Source: Phycisphaerae bacterium (GTDB taxonomy: Bacteria; Planctomycetota; Phycisphaerae; UBA1845; PWPN01). From it: a stretch of DNA of 32,346 nucleotides. Within the stretch, counting starts at the first letter, position 1; every line of letters begins with the position of its first letter. The notes beneath the pieces were generated by a model. It was not told where the DNA came from. It was given only the letters and a program-made list of their open reading frames with translations, and did not search any database. The stretch is from contig JAGNEZ010000065.1 in the NCBI GenBank assembly GCA_018003015.1, forward strand, positions 1-32,346, read 5' to 3'. Positions 8,083-16,497 of the stretch are shown here, piece after piece. The position numbers and the translations under genes are program-made.

Positions 8083-9099
8083 CTACCGTCCCGATGCGCA
8101 CCAAGCGCGCTGCTCTTGTGCCCAGGTTTTGAGGTTCCCGGGCAGGGTGTTGTCCTGGGTCGCCCGGTCGTACCAGGAGATGGCCGCTTCTTCGTGGCCC
8201 AGCCTGCGATTGAGCTCGCCCAGAAGGTAGCAGGCGGGGGCGTGGTTCGCGGGGCTGATCTGTTTTGACGTCACCGCCGCCTCGAAACACTCAAGGGCGG
8301 CGGTTTGGTAGCGGCGTTCCAGGTCGATCGAGTCTCGCATTCGCTTGATGGCCGTGCGCAACGATTCGGGGAAGGCTTGGTAGGTGACGAGGGCGTCGAG
8401 CATCGGCACGGCTTGGGTGTGCTCGCCATGTCGGCGAAGGATCAGGGCCAGGGCGAGTTCCACGTAAGGTTTCTGGAAGCGGTTGAACCGGCCGCTGGCG
8501 ATGGCCTCGGCGACCCGGGTGGCGGTTCGCATTTCGACGTCCACCTGGTTGCCGCCCGCTGGCAGCGGCGGCCGCCAGCGTTCGATGAACTTCATGACCC
8601 GCACCAGGCGATCTTCGGGGGGCAGCAGGGAGCCCTCGTCCCGAGCGACCCAGGCTGCTCGCAGGTTCAGCCACGCCAGGGCTTCCTTGGATTGCCGGCG
8701 GTACTGGTAGCATGTGATGGCTAAGGCATATCGATCGGCGGCGTCCAGATCCCGGGGCTCGCTCTCGGGCCCAAAGCCTTTGGGCAGGGTCAAGCGCGGC
8801 TTTTTGAGGATCTTGTCGCGCACGTCGGGCGGGATAGCGGTCTTGGGATCGAAGTCGGTCGAGTAACCGCTGTAGCCGCACTTGGGGCAGGTGGCGATGC
8901 GGTAGTAGACCGGTTCCGGCCCGAGCGCGTGGGCGAACAGGTCGCGGTCGATTCCCCCCCGCGTATCGCCTTCCGGGCAGAAGAGGGCGTTGAAGACCTG
9001 TTTGCACACCGGGCAGTCCAGTTTGACCTCGGTCAAGCCGGGGCGCGGTGCGGCGATGACTGTCGTCATCAGCAAGAGCACAAGAGCGGTCATCGTCAT
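8083..9099 (-). CDS. DUF2225-like secreted zinc-ribbon/TPR protein
   Basis: The 338-residue protein starts with a short hydrophobic signal (MTMTALVLLLMTTVIAA). It is followed by two zinc-knuckle pairs, CPVC at 29-32 and CPKC at 71-74, with an extra Cys41, in the arrangement of DUF2225 proteins. The C-terminal half is alpha-helical with TPR-like repeats, for example HAPACYLLGELNRRLGHEEA followed by AISWYDRATQD. DUF2225 proteins I know of are mostly cytoplasmic, so an exported version is unusual; the signal could also be an anchor. A scaffold role is the most that can be suggested. The start ATG has a GGCGGAG-like element upstream. Confidence 0.78.
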   Translation of the reverse strand: MTMTALVLLLMTTVIAAPRPGLTEVKLDCPVCKQVFNALFCPEGDTRGGIDRDLFAHALGPEPVYYRIATCPKCGYSGYSTDFDPKTAIPPDVRDKILKKPRLTLPKGFGPESEPRDLDAADRYALAITCYQYRRQSKEALAWLNLRAAWVARDEGSLLPPEDRLVRVMKFIERWRPPLPAGGNQVDVEMRTATRVAEAIASGRFNRFQKPYVELALALILRRHGEHTQAVPMLDALVTYQAFPESLRTAIKRMRDSIDLERRYQTAALECFEAAVTSKQISPANHAPACYLLGELNRRLGHEEAAISWYDRATQDNTLPGNLKTWAQEQRAWCASGR

Positions 9100-9117
9100 C
9101 GTATGGCTCCGCCGGGA

Positions 9118-9396
9118 TTATCGCACATGGAAGGTGGGAGTGTAAGTGGAGGACGGAGGATACGCGGATTGGGTCCGCGGCAAGGTTGGTGGCGATGGAG
9201 AGACCGCGGGCAGCCTGAGTGGGGCCACTGGCGTTATGGAGGGGAGGAAGCCGATCACGATGAACCAGTTGCAATCGACCGGCTTGGGGAGACGGCTTCG
9301 GTGGAGAAGGTCGCTGAAGCCGCCTCCGAGGACGCCGGTGATCGCCGCAACCCATAGACCCGATGTCCGTCCGGGCTTGGTCCGTCTGGGAGTCAT
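9118..9396 (-). CDS. Doubtful small hypothetical membrane protein
   Basis: A possible 92-residue ORF begins at the ATG at 9396 and ends 18 bases before the DUF2225-like gene. Its first half has hydrophobic segments (LWVAAITGVLGGGFSDLL and WFIVIGFLPSI) and G/C-ending codons typical of the genes around it. The second half is Pro/Ser/Thr-rich and less convincing. There is no good ribosome site. It may be a real small inner-membrane protein, a remnant or non-coding. Confidence 0.3.
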   Translation of the reverse strand: MTPRRTKPGRTSGLWVAAITGVLGGGFSDLLHRSRLPKPVDCNWFIVIGFLPSITPVAPLRLPAVSPSPPTLPRTQSAYPPSSTYTPTFHVR

Positions 9397-9621
9397 GTCA
9401 GTGAACCTGCTCCCGGTTTTTCGGCGCACTAAGATGTCGCATCGACGGAATGGGACCACAGGGCCGGCCTTGCACCCAGGACTCGGAATGGCGGATCGCA
9501 GGGACAACGAGAACGACGGCTTTGACACGAACCGGGGATGCACTTAACCTCGCGCCGCCGGTGCCGGGTGGGTCGATCGCGAGTTTGTCATGAGGCCGCA
9601 GATCCGAGGGAAACCCGGGAC
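9397..9621. other. Intergenic stretch upstream of the queuosine-precursor transporter
   Basis: With the doubtful ORF at 9118-9396 this forms a 522-base gap between divergent genes. I looked for a preQ1 riboswitch in front of the transporter and saw no CTACACCC-like pocket or A-rich tail. No convincing promoter was found. Confidence 0.4.
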
Positions 9622-10353
9622 ATGATACCGACAGAAGATGCAGTTCTCAGGTCCGAAGCCGCCGGCCGGAGCTACAAGTATTACGACCTGGTCATGGCCG
9701 CCTTCGTGACGGTCCTGCTGTGCTCGAACCTGATCGGACCGGGCAAGGCCTGCATTGTGTGGGGAGTCACTTTCGGGGCGGGCAATCTGTTCTTTCCGAT
9801 CAGTTACATTTTCGGCGATGTGCTGACCGAGGTTTACGGCTATTCACGGACCCGGAAGGTGATCTGGGCCGGCTTCGTCGCCCTGGCCTTTGCGGGGCTG
9901 ATGGGTCTGGCCGTAGTGCGGATGCCGCCGGACCCGGCGGTTCCGTTCAACCGTCAGATCCAGCCGGCGCTGGAACTGGTGTTCGGCAACACCTGGCGGA
10001 TCGTGTTGGCGTCGATGCTGGCTTACTGGGCTGGTGACTTCACCAACTCGTACGTCATGGCCAAGATGAAGTTGCTGACCAGAGGCCGATGGTTGTGGAG
10101 TCGCACGATCACCTCGACGCTGGCCGGCCAGGCGGTGGACAGCACGATATTCTACCCGCTCGCGTTCCTGGGGCTATGGGAGGCGGAGACGATCCTGAAG
10201 GTCATCGCGTTCAACTGCATCTTCAAGGTGAGCGTGGAAGCGCTGCTCACCCCGGTGACCTACGCGGTCGTGGCGTTTCTGAAGCGGGCTGAGAACGAGG
10301 ACTACTACGACTGGCACACGGACTTCAACCCGTTCTCGCTGAAGAGTACCTGA
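9622..10353 (+). CDS. Queuosine precursor transporter (YhhQ/QPTR family)
   Basis: The 243-residue integral membrane protein has about six hydrophobic segments and the family hallmark FPISYIFGDVLTEVYGY near residues 58-74, where a charged Asp and Glu sit in a membrane-proximal helix. The family (COG1738; YhhQ in Escherichia coli) imports preQ0 or preQ1, the precursors of the modified tRNA base queuosine. The start at 9622 is chosen because a GGGA element lies just upstream and the frame above it reads as polar, low-complexity translation. No queuosine-pathway gene is adjacent, and it converges with the M56 gene, so it looks like a stand-alone salvage gene. The family call is strong; the exact substrate is not visible. 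Confidence 0.9.
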   Translation: MIPTEDAVLRSEAAGRSYKYYDLVMAAFVTVLLCSNLIGPGKACIVWGVTFGAGNLFFPISYIFGDVLTEVYGYSRTRKVIWAGFVALAFAGLMGLAVVRMPPDPAVPFNRQIQPALELVFGNTWRIVLASMLAYWAGDFTNSYVMAKMKLLTRGRWLWSRTITSTLAGQAVDSTIFYPLAFLGLWEAETILKVIAFNCIFKVSVEALLTPVTYAVVAFLKRAENEDYYDWHTDFNPFSLKST

Positions 10354-10437
10354 GGGAGAGCGTGGCTTCCGGGTCGTGGGCTCCCATGTGGATCGTCGGG
10401 AACCGACGCCGCGGAAGAGTCTTTGCTGGTAACGTTG

Positions 10438-12642
10438 TTACGGCACGGGCAAATCGTGGAACTTGAAGGCGATGCCCTGAGGCTTGCCGACCAGCTCGGT
10501 TATTGTGCAGGTGATTTTCTTGATACCGACGCCTTCTGGGAGCGGGGAGAAGGTGAAGGTCTGCGACGTCGTCACAGGACCGCTGCGGGCAGGGTCTCCC
10601 CCGCTGCGGCTGGAGAAGCTGAACGAATTCGACGGGCGTCCGCCGCCCATGCCTGCGCCGCCGCTGGTCCACCCGCCGCCACGAGCCCAGCCGCCGCCGC
10701 TGCCGCCGCCGGTGGTGCCGGCCCCAAAGCCTTGGGGAGAGTATTCATTCCCTTTGCCGTCTTCAAGAACTACGCGCACCCGAGGGGCAGTGCTGCCCAT
10801 GGCTTCGAAGGAATTGCCGCGTGCTCCAGCTCCCTCCAGCGAGGAGACACTCAAGGCGACCGTGACGCCGTCGTCCGAGCTGGCAACGTCGTCCAGACGA
10901 ACCGCCGCGCCTTTGAGTCGGTGGGTGGGCTTCCGATCGATCTCGTCCTGCTTGAACACCGTGGTCCGCACTCGCGCGTCTGCGACGAGCAGCTTGCCGT
11001 CGAGCAGCCTGATCCTCTCAACGTTCCTATCCGCGATGTTCAGGTGGACGGCCGCACACCCGCTTCCTCGGGGGTAGTCGACGCCGGACAGTTCTAGTTT
11101 CAGGGACGACGGTGTCTCCGGCGAGTCCAGCTTGCCGCCGCGATCGTCGCTGGCCTGGACCTTGCCCACCACGGCGCAGAGAAGCTGATTTCCCTGCCCC
11201 TTGGGTCCCTCGACGCGCAGATCCACGACCAGGTTGGGGCGGTAGAAGGACCCGCCGAATCCGCCGCCACCGGTACGGGTCATGGTTCGGGTGTCAAAAC
11301 CAGGCCCGGAGCGGTGATCTTCCCTGGTTTCGAGGTTCATCTCGAAGGGGAACCCGGTGTCGACCATCGCGATCTCCTTCCCTGCCACCCAGCGTACTGC
11401 ATCGACGTTGATCTTGTACTTGCCGGCCGAGATGGTAGCCAGAGCATCGCGGTGGGTCTGGTCGTCAGCCGGAAGGTCCTTCTCCTGGTCGCGGACGGCC
11501 GGTTTTTTCGATGCCGCGGCTGTGGCGATCATGCCGTTCTCGGCCCTGGGGGGCTGGGCCACGAGTCGCCACGGCAAAAGTCCGACGAGGGCGACGATGA
11601 GCAGCGAAATGGAAAGGGGGTTCATCCAGCGGGAGTGATCGTGCAGTTCTCTCATGGCCTTCAGTCTCCGTTTCAGGAACTCGAATGACTCCACGACGCC
11701 AACGGTCACCAGGAGGTTCGGCGACGCTCGGTTGCGATCTGCCAGTTCGACCAGCAATGTGCCGTAGTCGGCGAGCGATGCATCCGTGTGGGCCAGCGCG
11801 CAGGCGTCGCAGGCCAGTTCCTGGTTCAACCGCAATTCGCGCAAGGCGATCCACACCAGCGGGTGGAAGAAGAAGATGCCCCAAATGGCGGTGGCCACCC
11901 AGTTCCACACCAGATCGCCGCGGCGGATGTGGGCCATCTCGTGGCGAAGGATCATTTGCAGCCGCTCCGGACCGGCGTCGCGGACGAGAGAGGCGGGCAG
12001 CACGACGCTTGTTCGAAGGGCCCCGAAGACGATTGGGCTTTCGCAAGCGTCTCCGATGAGCAACAGTGGCGGGTTGGACAGACCCAGCTCGCCGGCCAGC
12101 TTCTCGCAAAGGCTCAGGATGCTCGCGTCTTTGACGAGCAGGCATCCTTTTCGCCATCGCCGGGCGGCTCTGACCCGGGCCAGCAGAACGGTGGCGGCAC
12201 CGGCCACGCCTAGTGCCCACAGTGCGACCAAGATGCCGCGGATCAGGTTGGTTTGATCGGAAGCCGGAAGAGGGGGGTAGGCGTCGGTGGCCGCATCTGA
12301 GGGGGTGGTGGTCGGATTGTCCTCGGTGGCCGGTTGCAAGGGGGGAGCTTGTGCCGCAACCGTTGGCTGGGCAGGGGGCGTAGCCTGGGCAACGGCTGGC
12401 GGTTCAACCCGTGGTTGCGGGAGCCAAGGCAGGTCGATTGTTCCCGGCGAGAGCGCGACCAGAAGGACCTTCACCAGGACGAGCCGCCACATCCAGCAGC
12501 GTGCCCAAGGGGGGATGCTGTGGACCCATCGGCACAGGCACCAGACCAGGACGATGCCGATAGCCCCCTGCCAGGACGCGCGATAGAGGGCGGTGAGCCA
12601 GTCGTGGGCCGCGACGTCGAGCTCAATGGAGGATGGGATCAT
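10438..12642 (-). CDS. BlaR1/MecR1-like M56 zinc metallopeptidase with atypical C-terminal sensor
   Basis: This 734-residue membrane peptidase has N-terminal helices (about 24-40, 50-66), a long Pro/Ala/Thr-rich insert (75-128), another helix (133-155), and then the M56 catalytic core HEMAH at 234-238 with the downstream ligand region NQELACDA around 273-280. A further helix follows near 325-345. In BlaR1/MecR1, ligand binding outside the cell triggers this protease to remove the BlaI repressor. Here the C-terminal half is not a penicillin-binding domain: no SxxK/KTG layout is seen. Instead there is a beta-rich region, then a Gly/Ser-rich segment of about 70 residues and a final beta domain. 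Its ATG overlaps the blaI stop codon as ATGA, indicating translational coupling. Confidence 0.87.
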   Translation of the reverse strand: MIPSSIELDVAAHDWLTALYRASWQGAIGIVLVWCLCRWVHSIPPWARCWMWRLVLVKVLLVALSPGTIDLPWLPQPRVEPPAVAQATPPAQPTVAAQAPPLQPATEDNPTTTPSDAATDAYPPLPASDQTNLIRGILVALWALGVAGAATVLLARVRAARRWRKGCLLVKDASILSLCEKLAGELGLSNPPLLLIGDACESPIVFGALRTSVVLPASLVRDAGPERLQMILRHEMAHIRRGDLVWNWVATAIWGIFFFHPLVWIALRELRLNQELACDACALAHTDASLADYGTLLVELADRNRASPNLLVTVGVVESFEFLKRRLKAMRELHDHSRWMNPLSISLLIVALVGLLPWRLVAQPPRAENGMIATAAASKKPAVRDQEKDLPADDQTHRDALATISAGKYKINVDAVRWVAGKEIAMVDTGFPFEMNLETREDHRSGPGFDTRTMTRTGGGGFGGSFYRPNLVVDLRVEGPKGQGNQLLCAVVGKVQASDDRGGKLDSPETPSSLKLELSGVDYPRGSGCAAVHLNIADRNVERIRLLDGKLLVADARVRTTVFKQDEIDRKPTHRLKGAAVRLDDVASSDDGVTVALSVSSLEGAGARGNSFEAMGSTAPRVRVVLEDGKGNEYSPQGFGAGTTGGGSGGGWARGGGWTSGGAGMGGGRPSNSFSFSSRSGGDPARSGPVTTSQTFTFSPLPEGVGIKKITCTITELVGKPQGIAFKFHDLPVP

Positions 12643-13031
12643 TTTGTGCCCTCGTGGCGTTTGGACTCCAGATCTCGCACCAGCTTCTTCAGTTCTGCGA
12701 GTTCCTTGTCGCCGATCTTGTCGGAGCGCGAGAGGTAGGCGAGGAACGGGGACAATACGCCGTTGAGCATGTTGTCCACGAAACTCTGCACGAGCCCCTG
12801 GCTCATTTCGGCCACTGACCTCTTGGGCGAGTATCGGTAGATCCCCCCGCTCTTGCGGCGAACGAGGAAGCCCTTGGCTCGGAGCCGCTCCATGACGGTC
12901 AGGACGGTGGTGCGGGCCTGGCCGGTGCTGGCGGCCACGTGATCGGCCACCTCGCGAACGGTGATTGGGTGGCGCTCCGCGACGTAGCGGAGGATTTCCC
13001 ACTCAGCTTGCCCGAGGTTGAACTGACTCAT
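12639..13031 (-). CDS. blaI: BlaI/MecI-family transcriptional repressor
   Basis: The 130-residue protein is the size of BlaI/MecI and opens with the typical winged-helix start, FNLGQAEWEILRYVAERHPI. The recognition region TGQARTTVLTVMERLRAKGF and wing GIYRYSP follow, then a helical dimerisation and cleavage region. BlaI repressors bind as dimers to ACTACA-type inverted repeats and are inactivated by the partner M56 protease, encoded here immediately downstream with an ATGA overlap. Two matching boxes lie in its own promoter, so autoregulation is likely. Because the partner lacks a penicillin-binding sensor, the controlled response is probably not beta-lactam resistance; no beta-lactamase gene is in the window. 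The symbol denotes the family, not a proven orthologue. Confidence 0.9.
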   Translation of the reverse strand: MSQFNLGQAEWEILRYVAERHPITVREVADHVAASTGQARTTVLTVMERLRAKGFLVRRKSGGIYRYSPKRSVAEMSQGLVQSFVDNMLNGVLSPFLAYLSRSDKIGDKELAELKKLVRDLESKRHEGTK

Positions 13032-13153
13032 GACCGGCTCCCTGGCTGAGCCTGGGCGGCGATGGGCCGCTGCCGCGGTGGTGCGGCGATTGGGCCCGGG
13101 TCGGCCGCCGACTCCGGGGTTGGGCGGCCGTGCACGCCGGGAAAGGCGTCCAG

Positions 13154-13167
13154 CCTACTGATGTAGT
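13154..13167. promoter_or_regulatory. BlaI-type operator box 1 (downstream box)
   Basis: CCTA-CTGATG-TAGT differs by one base from the ACTA-N6-TAGT dyad and keeps the TG of the classical centre. It lies just after the predicted transcription start, 24 bases centre-to-centre from box 2. Confidence 0.6.
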
Positions 13168-13177
13168 CAACCTATAG

Positions 13178-13191
13178 ACTATACATGTAGT
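13178..13191. promoter_or_regulatory. BlaI-type operator box 2 (over the -10)
   Basis: ACTA-TACATG-TAGT is a perfect match to the half-sites and is flanked by G and C (GACTA...TAGTC), extending the dyad. The centre contains TACATG, close to the classical BlaI/MecI core. It covers the -10 element, so binding would block RNA polymerase. Confidence 0.75.
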
Positions 13192-13206
13192 CAGGCCGCG
13201 AGTCAA
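13178..13206 (-). promoter_or_regulatory. Predicted sigma-70-type promoter of blaI-M56
   Basis: On the minus strand, -35 TTGACT (13201-13206) and -10 TATAGT (13178-13183) are separated by exactly 17 bases; each matches five of six consensus bases. Transcription would begin near 13171, leaving a leader of about 140 bases before the blaI ATG. Confidence 0.65.
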
Positions 13207-13216
13207 ATCGAAGGGT

Positions 13217-13226
13217 GAGAATTCTC
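13217..13226. promoter_or_regulatory. Palindrome upstream of the blaI promoter
   Basis: GAGAATTCTC is a perfect 10-bp palindrome, and a wider TGAGA...TCTCA dyad spans 13216-13239. It sits just upstream of the blaI -35 and within the divergent region shared with the esterase gene. It may be an operator for either gene or chance. Confidence 0.25.
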
Positions 13227-13389
13227 GAGGATTCTCTCAACGGGCCTGCGGGCGCGGTCGGGAGCGGGGGTCATGCGTCGTGAGCGGCGCGCCCGCTCGA
13301 GCGGGATCCGTGGCCGCAGTCCACAGTTCAACAGGCTGCGGACGGCTTCGAATTGACCCCTGTCCTGGCTGGCGATACCTTTTCTCTTC

Positions 13390-16300
13390 ATGAACCCACA
13401 TTCACACTCGACCTCGGGACGGCTGCGGATTCACGTTGGCCGATCGCTGTCAACCGTGATGACCTTGGTCATGATCTGCAATGGAATCGTGCTCTTGCCC
13501 GGGGCCCGGGGCGAGGCGCCGGCCACCGTGCGGGTGATGCGGTTCAGCGCCAAATCGCCGGCGGAAGCCAAGACGTGGCAGCAGGCCGCCAGGCAGAAGC
13601 TGTTTGCCTTGATGATGGGCGGTGGCAAGCCGCCGGCGGTGCCGCTCGATGCCAAGGTGGTACGCCGGATCGAGAAGCTGGAGGGGGGCTACGTTCTGGA
13701 GGAGATGACGCTGCAGTCCCTGCCCGACCGCCGGGCCCACGTCTGGCTGGCACGGCCCCTTCAGCCCAAGGGCAAGGTCGGGGCGGTCGTTGCGATCAAC
13801 GGGCACGGTGGCAGCGGGGCCCAGGTCGTTCAGGGTTCGGGGCCCTACTGGTATGGCCGGGCGCTGATCGAGATGGGTTACGTTGTGATCGCTCCGGACG
13901 TTGGCCAGCATGAACTGCAGCATGACAACTGGGCTTTGATGGGGGAACGGACGTGGGACGCGTTGCGCTGCATTGACTACCTGGTGACGATGCCGGAGGT
14001 GGACGCGGAGCGCATTGCGGTGGCCGGGCTCTCGCTTGGCGGCGAAACGACGATGTATGTGGCCGCGTTGGACGAGCGGGTCAAGATCGCCTGCTGCAGT
14101 GGGTGGCTGACCACGGTGGCCAACATGAAGAACGGGCACTGTCCGTGCTACAACTTCCCCGGCCTCGAGGAGAACTTCGATTTCTCCGACATCTACGCCT
14201 GTGTTGCACCGCGAGTCCTGGTCTGCGAACTGGGTGAGCAGGAGCGGGCACCGGGCGGTTTTCCGGTCGCCATTGGCCGCCAGGCGTGGGAGGCGGTCTG
14301 TGCTGCCTACCGGGTGTTCGATGCCGAACCGAGTGTGACGCTCACGGTCCACTCCGGGCCGCACGTTTTCAACGGCCGGGACTTCTTTCCCAAGCTTCGG
14401 GCCGCGTTGGGAGTTGTTCGCGAGATCCCGCCGGTGGAGAAGGCGGCCGTGGCCTGGTCGCGGTTCCTGGATGCCCCGGAGCGGCTTGATGACAAGCCGT
14501 ACTACTGGCTTGGCACGACCGGGTTGCGGTTGGTTTTGGATGTCAAGCCGCGGTCGGGTGATGCCCTGGAACTGAGCTGGGGCGGGAAGGGCGATTGGCG
14601 TGAAGCGGTGATTCTGGTCAATGGCAAGCGTGTTCAGGTTCAGGACGGCGGCCACTGGGGATTCCGGTGGATTCGGGTGCCCGTGCCGGTCGGGGTTCAG
14701 GGCGAGCGATACGAGATCGAGTTTGCCCGTGGGCAGCAGCGGCCGGCCTTCCTGAGTGAAGTGCGGCTCACCGCGGCCGAGGCGGACTCGAGCCGGCCGG
14801 ACCTCAGGCAAACGAAACACAAGGCCAAGTTGTCGCTGACGCCTCCGAGCCCCGCGGAGCAAGCCACGGAGGCGTTTCCGGAGATGCGCCAAGTGTGGGA
14901 TCGAGAACTGCCGGCGACAGCCGCCCTATCCGGCGACGAACGGCGCCGGCGGCTTGTCCGACAGGCGGACAAGAACGGCCGGCTGGCCAATGAGGCGCTC
15001 TACCGCTCCCGGCGGTATATCGACGGCTGGCTCGCCCATGCCGATCCCGCCACCGGACTCATTCCGAGGAACCTGACCCAGAGCAGATTCTGGAACGGCC
15101 GCGACTGCGGGGCGGACAACTACCCGTTCATGGTGTTGACCGCATCGATCACTGACCGACCGTTGATGGAGGGCCGGTTGCTGGACATGCTCCACAGCGA
15201 GACGCGGCTGACCTGCCGGGTGGATCGGCTGCCGGACGACTATGACTTTGCGAAGAAGGGATGGCGGCGTGAGAAACTCGATCTTGATGCTCTTGTCTTC
15301 GACGGGGCGGAGTATGTGAAGGACGGCCTGCTCTTCACCGCAGAATGGCTGGGGCCGAGCCCGTGGTCGGAACGGATGATCGGGATCATTGATGACATCT
15401 GGAAGAACGCCTTAATCGATACGCCGTTCGGCAAGATACCGACGCTCAACCTGGAAGTGTGCGGTGATCTGTTGCAGGCCAACTCGCGGTTGTACTGGTT
15501 CACCGGCGATCGCAAGTATCTCGACTGGGCCGTCCGGCTCGGCGACTACTTCCTGCTGGGCACGAATCACCCCACGCGCGATTTCAAGCAGCTTCGCCTG
15601 TTCGACCATGGCTGCGAGATCGTCAATGGCCTGACCGAGCTATACGTCGCGGTCGCTCATGCCCTTCCCGAGAAGAAGGCTGCTTACGAGAAGTCCTTGC
15701 ACGAGATGTTCGACTGCATTCTCGAGAAGGGTCGCAATGACGATGGACTGCTCTACATCTGGTTCAATCCCAAGACGGGTGAGCACGGCAAGGAGCTGTG
15801 CGATACCTGGGGCTACAATTACGACGGTTTCTACACCGTGTATCTAATCGACAAGACGGAGGCCTATCGTGAGGCGGTCCGCAAGGTCCTGGTCAATCTC
15901 AAGGGCAAGTACGTGGGGGCCTGCTGGGGCGACACCAGCGCCGACGGTTTTGCCGACTCGATCGAGGGGGCCATCAGCCTTCTCAACCGCGAGCCGGTCG
16001 ATTCTGCAGCCGACTGGGCGGACAGCCAGACGCGGATGATGTGGACGTTCCAGAAGCCCGACGGGGTCATCGAGGGCTGGCACGGCGACGGCAACTCCGC
16101 GCGGACTTCACTCATGTACGCGTTGTGGAAGACCCAGGGAGTCACGGTGCAGCCGTGGCGAGCGGACGTCCGATTCGGAGCGGTTCGCGATGGGGAGACG
16201 CTGTTGGTCAGCCTTGCCGCCGACAAGGGTTGGGAGGGCCGGGTCGTCTTCGATCGGCCGCGGCACAAACTGAACATGCATCTGCCGCTTGACTACCCGC

Positions 16301-16470
16301 GCATCAACCAGTTTCCCGAGTGGTTTACCGTGCACACGGAGGCGTCCTACCAGGTGAGTCTGGAGGAGGGGAAGTCGCAGGCGGCCAAGGGGGCCGAGTT
16401 GGCCGCGGGCATCCCCATGGCGCTCAAGCCTGGCGAGATGCGATTCATCGAAGTTCGGGCTGCCCCATAG
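13390..16470 (+). CDS. Secreted alpha/beta-hydrolase esterase fused to an alpha-barrel glycosidase-like domain
   Basis: This 1026-residue protein has an N-terminal signal (hydrophobic core about 19-40). An acetyl-xylan-esterase-like alpha/beta hydrolase follows at about 90-350: HGG at 139-141 for the oxyanion hole, nucleophile elbow GLSLGG with Ser215, and a late His325 in HSGPHVFNG. A beta-rich linker spans about 365-460. The C-terminal part (about 530-960) is helical, with repeats of Trp/Tyr/Asp-rich turns such as GLIPRNLTQSRFWNGRDCG and DTWGYNYDGFYTVY, typical of (alpha/alpha)6 barrels in glycosidases and polysaccharide lyases. I cannot name the glycosidase family. It probably removes acyl groups and also acts on the sugar chain outside the cytoplasm. 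The ATG at 13390 has no clear ribosome site; an internal Met near 13459 is the alternative start. Confidence 0.85.
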   Translation: MNPHSHSTSGRLRIHVGRSLSTVMTLVMICNGIVLLPGARGEAPATVRVMRFSAKSPAEAKTWQQAARQKLFALMMGGGKPPAVPLDAKVVRRIEKLEGGYVLEEMTLQSLPDRRAHVWLARPLQPKGKVGAVVAINGHGGSGAQVVQGSGPYWYGRALIEMGYVVIAPDVGQHELQHDNWALMGERTWDALRCIDYLVTMPEVDAERIAVAGLSLGGETTMYVAALDERVKIACCSGWLTTVANMKNGHCPCYNFPGLEENFDFSDIYACVAPRVLVCELGEQERAPGGFPVAIGRQAWEAVCAAYRVFDAEPSVTLTVHSGPHVFNGRDFFPKLRAALGVVREIPPVEKAAVAWSRFLDAPERLDDKPYYWLGTTGLRLVLDVKPRSGDALELSWGGKGDWREAVILVNGKRVQVQDGGHWGFRWIRVPVPVGVQGERYEIEFARGQQRPAFLSEVRLTAAEADSSRPDLRQTKHKAKLSLTPPSPAEQATEAFPEMRQVWDRELPATAALSGDERRRRLVRQADKNGRLANEALYRSRRYIDGWLAHADPATGLIPRNLTQSRFWNGRDCGADNYPFMVLTASITDRPLMEGRLLDMLHSETRLTCRVDRLPDDYDFAKKGWRREKLDLDALVFDGAEYVKDGLLFTAEWLGPSPWSERMIGIIDDIWKNALIDTPFGKIPTLNLEVCGDLLQANSRLYWFTGDRKYLDWAVRLGDYFLLGTNHPTRDFKQLRLFDHGCEIVNGLTELYVAVAHALPEKKAAYEKSLHEMFDCILEKGRNDDGLLYIWFNPKTGEHGKELCDTWGYNYDGFYTVYLIDKTEAYREAVRKVLVNLKGKYVGACWGDTSADGFADSIEGAISLLNREPVDSAADWADSQTRMMWTFQKPDGVIEGWHGDGNSARTSLMYALWKTQGVTVQPWRADVRFGAVRDGETLLVSLAADKGWEGRVVFDRPRHKLNMHLPLDYPRINQFPEWFTVHTEASYQVSLEEGKSQAAKGAELAAGIPMALKPGEMRFIEVRAAP

Positions 16471-16497
16471 GGCGGCGACCGACGTCCGCCCAGTCGG

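Larger units (their letters stand above)
13032..13389. other. Divergent regulatory region between blaI and the esterase fusion
   Basis: This 358-base gap holds the blaI promoter and two BlaI boxes (13154-13206) and a separate palindrome at 13217-13226. No gene was found in it. The esterase-side promoter is not clear. Confidence 0.6.

Noticed and set aside
9540-9621. preQ1 riboswitch in front of the queuosine-precursor transporter
   Set aside because: No CTACACCC-like core or A-rich 3' segment was seen, and the leader is GC-rich throughout.
13003-13206. Minus-strand ORF covering the blaI promoter
   Set aside because: It has no homology features and overlaps the promoter and operators; chance open frame.
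13353-13381. TTGACC-17-TACCTT promoter giving a leaderless esterase transcript
   Set aside because: The -10 matches only three of six bases and the placement would leave almost no leader; the real start codon is itself uncertain.
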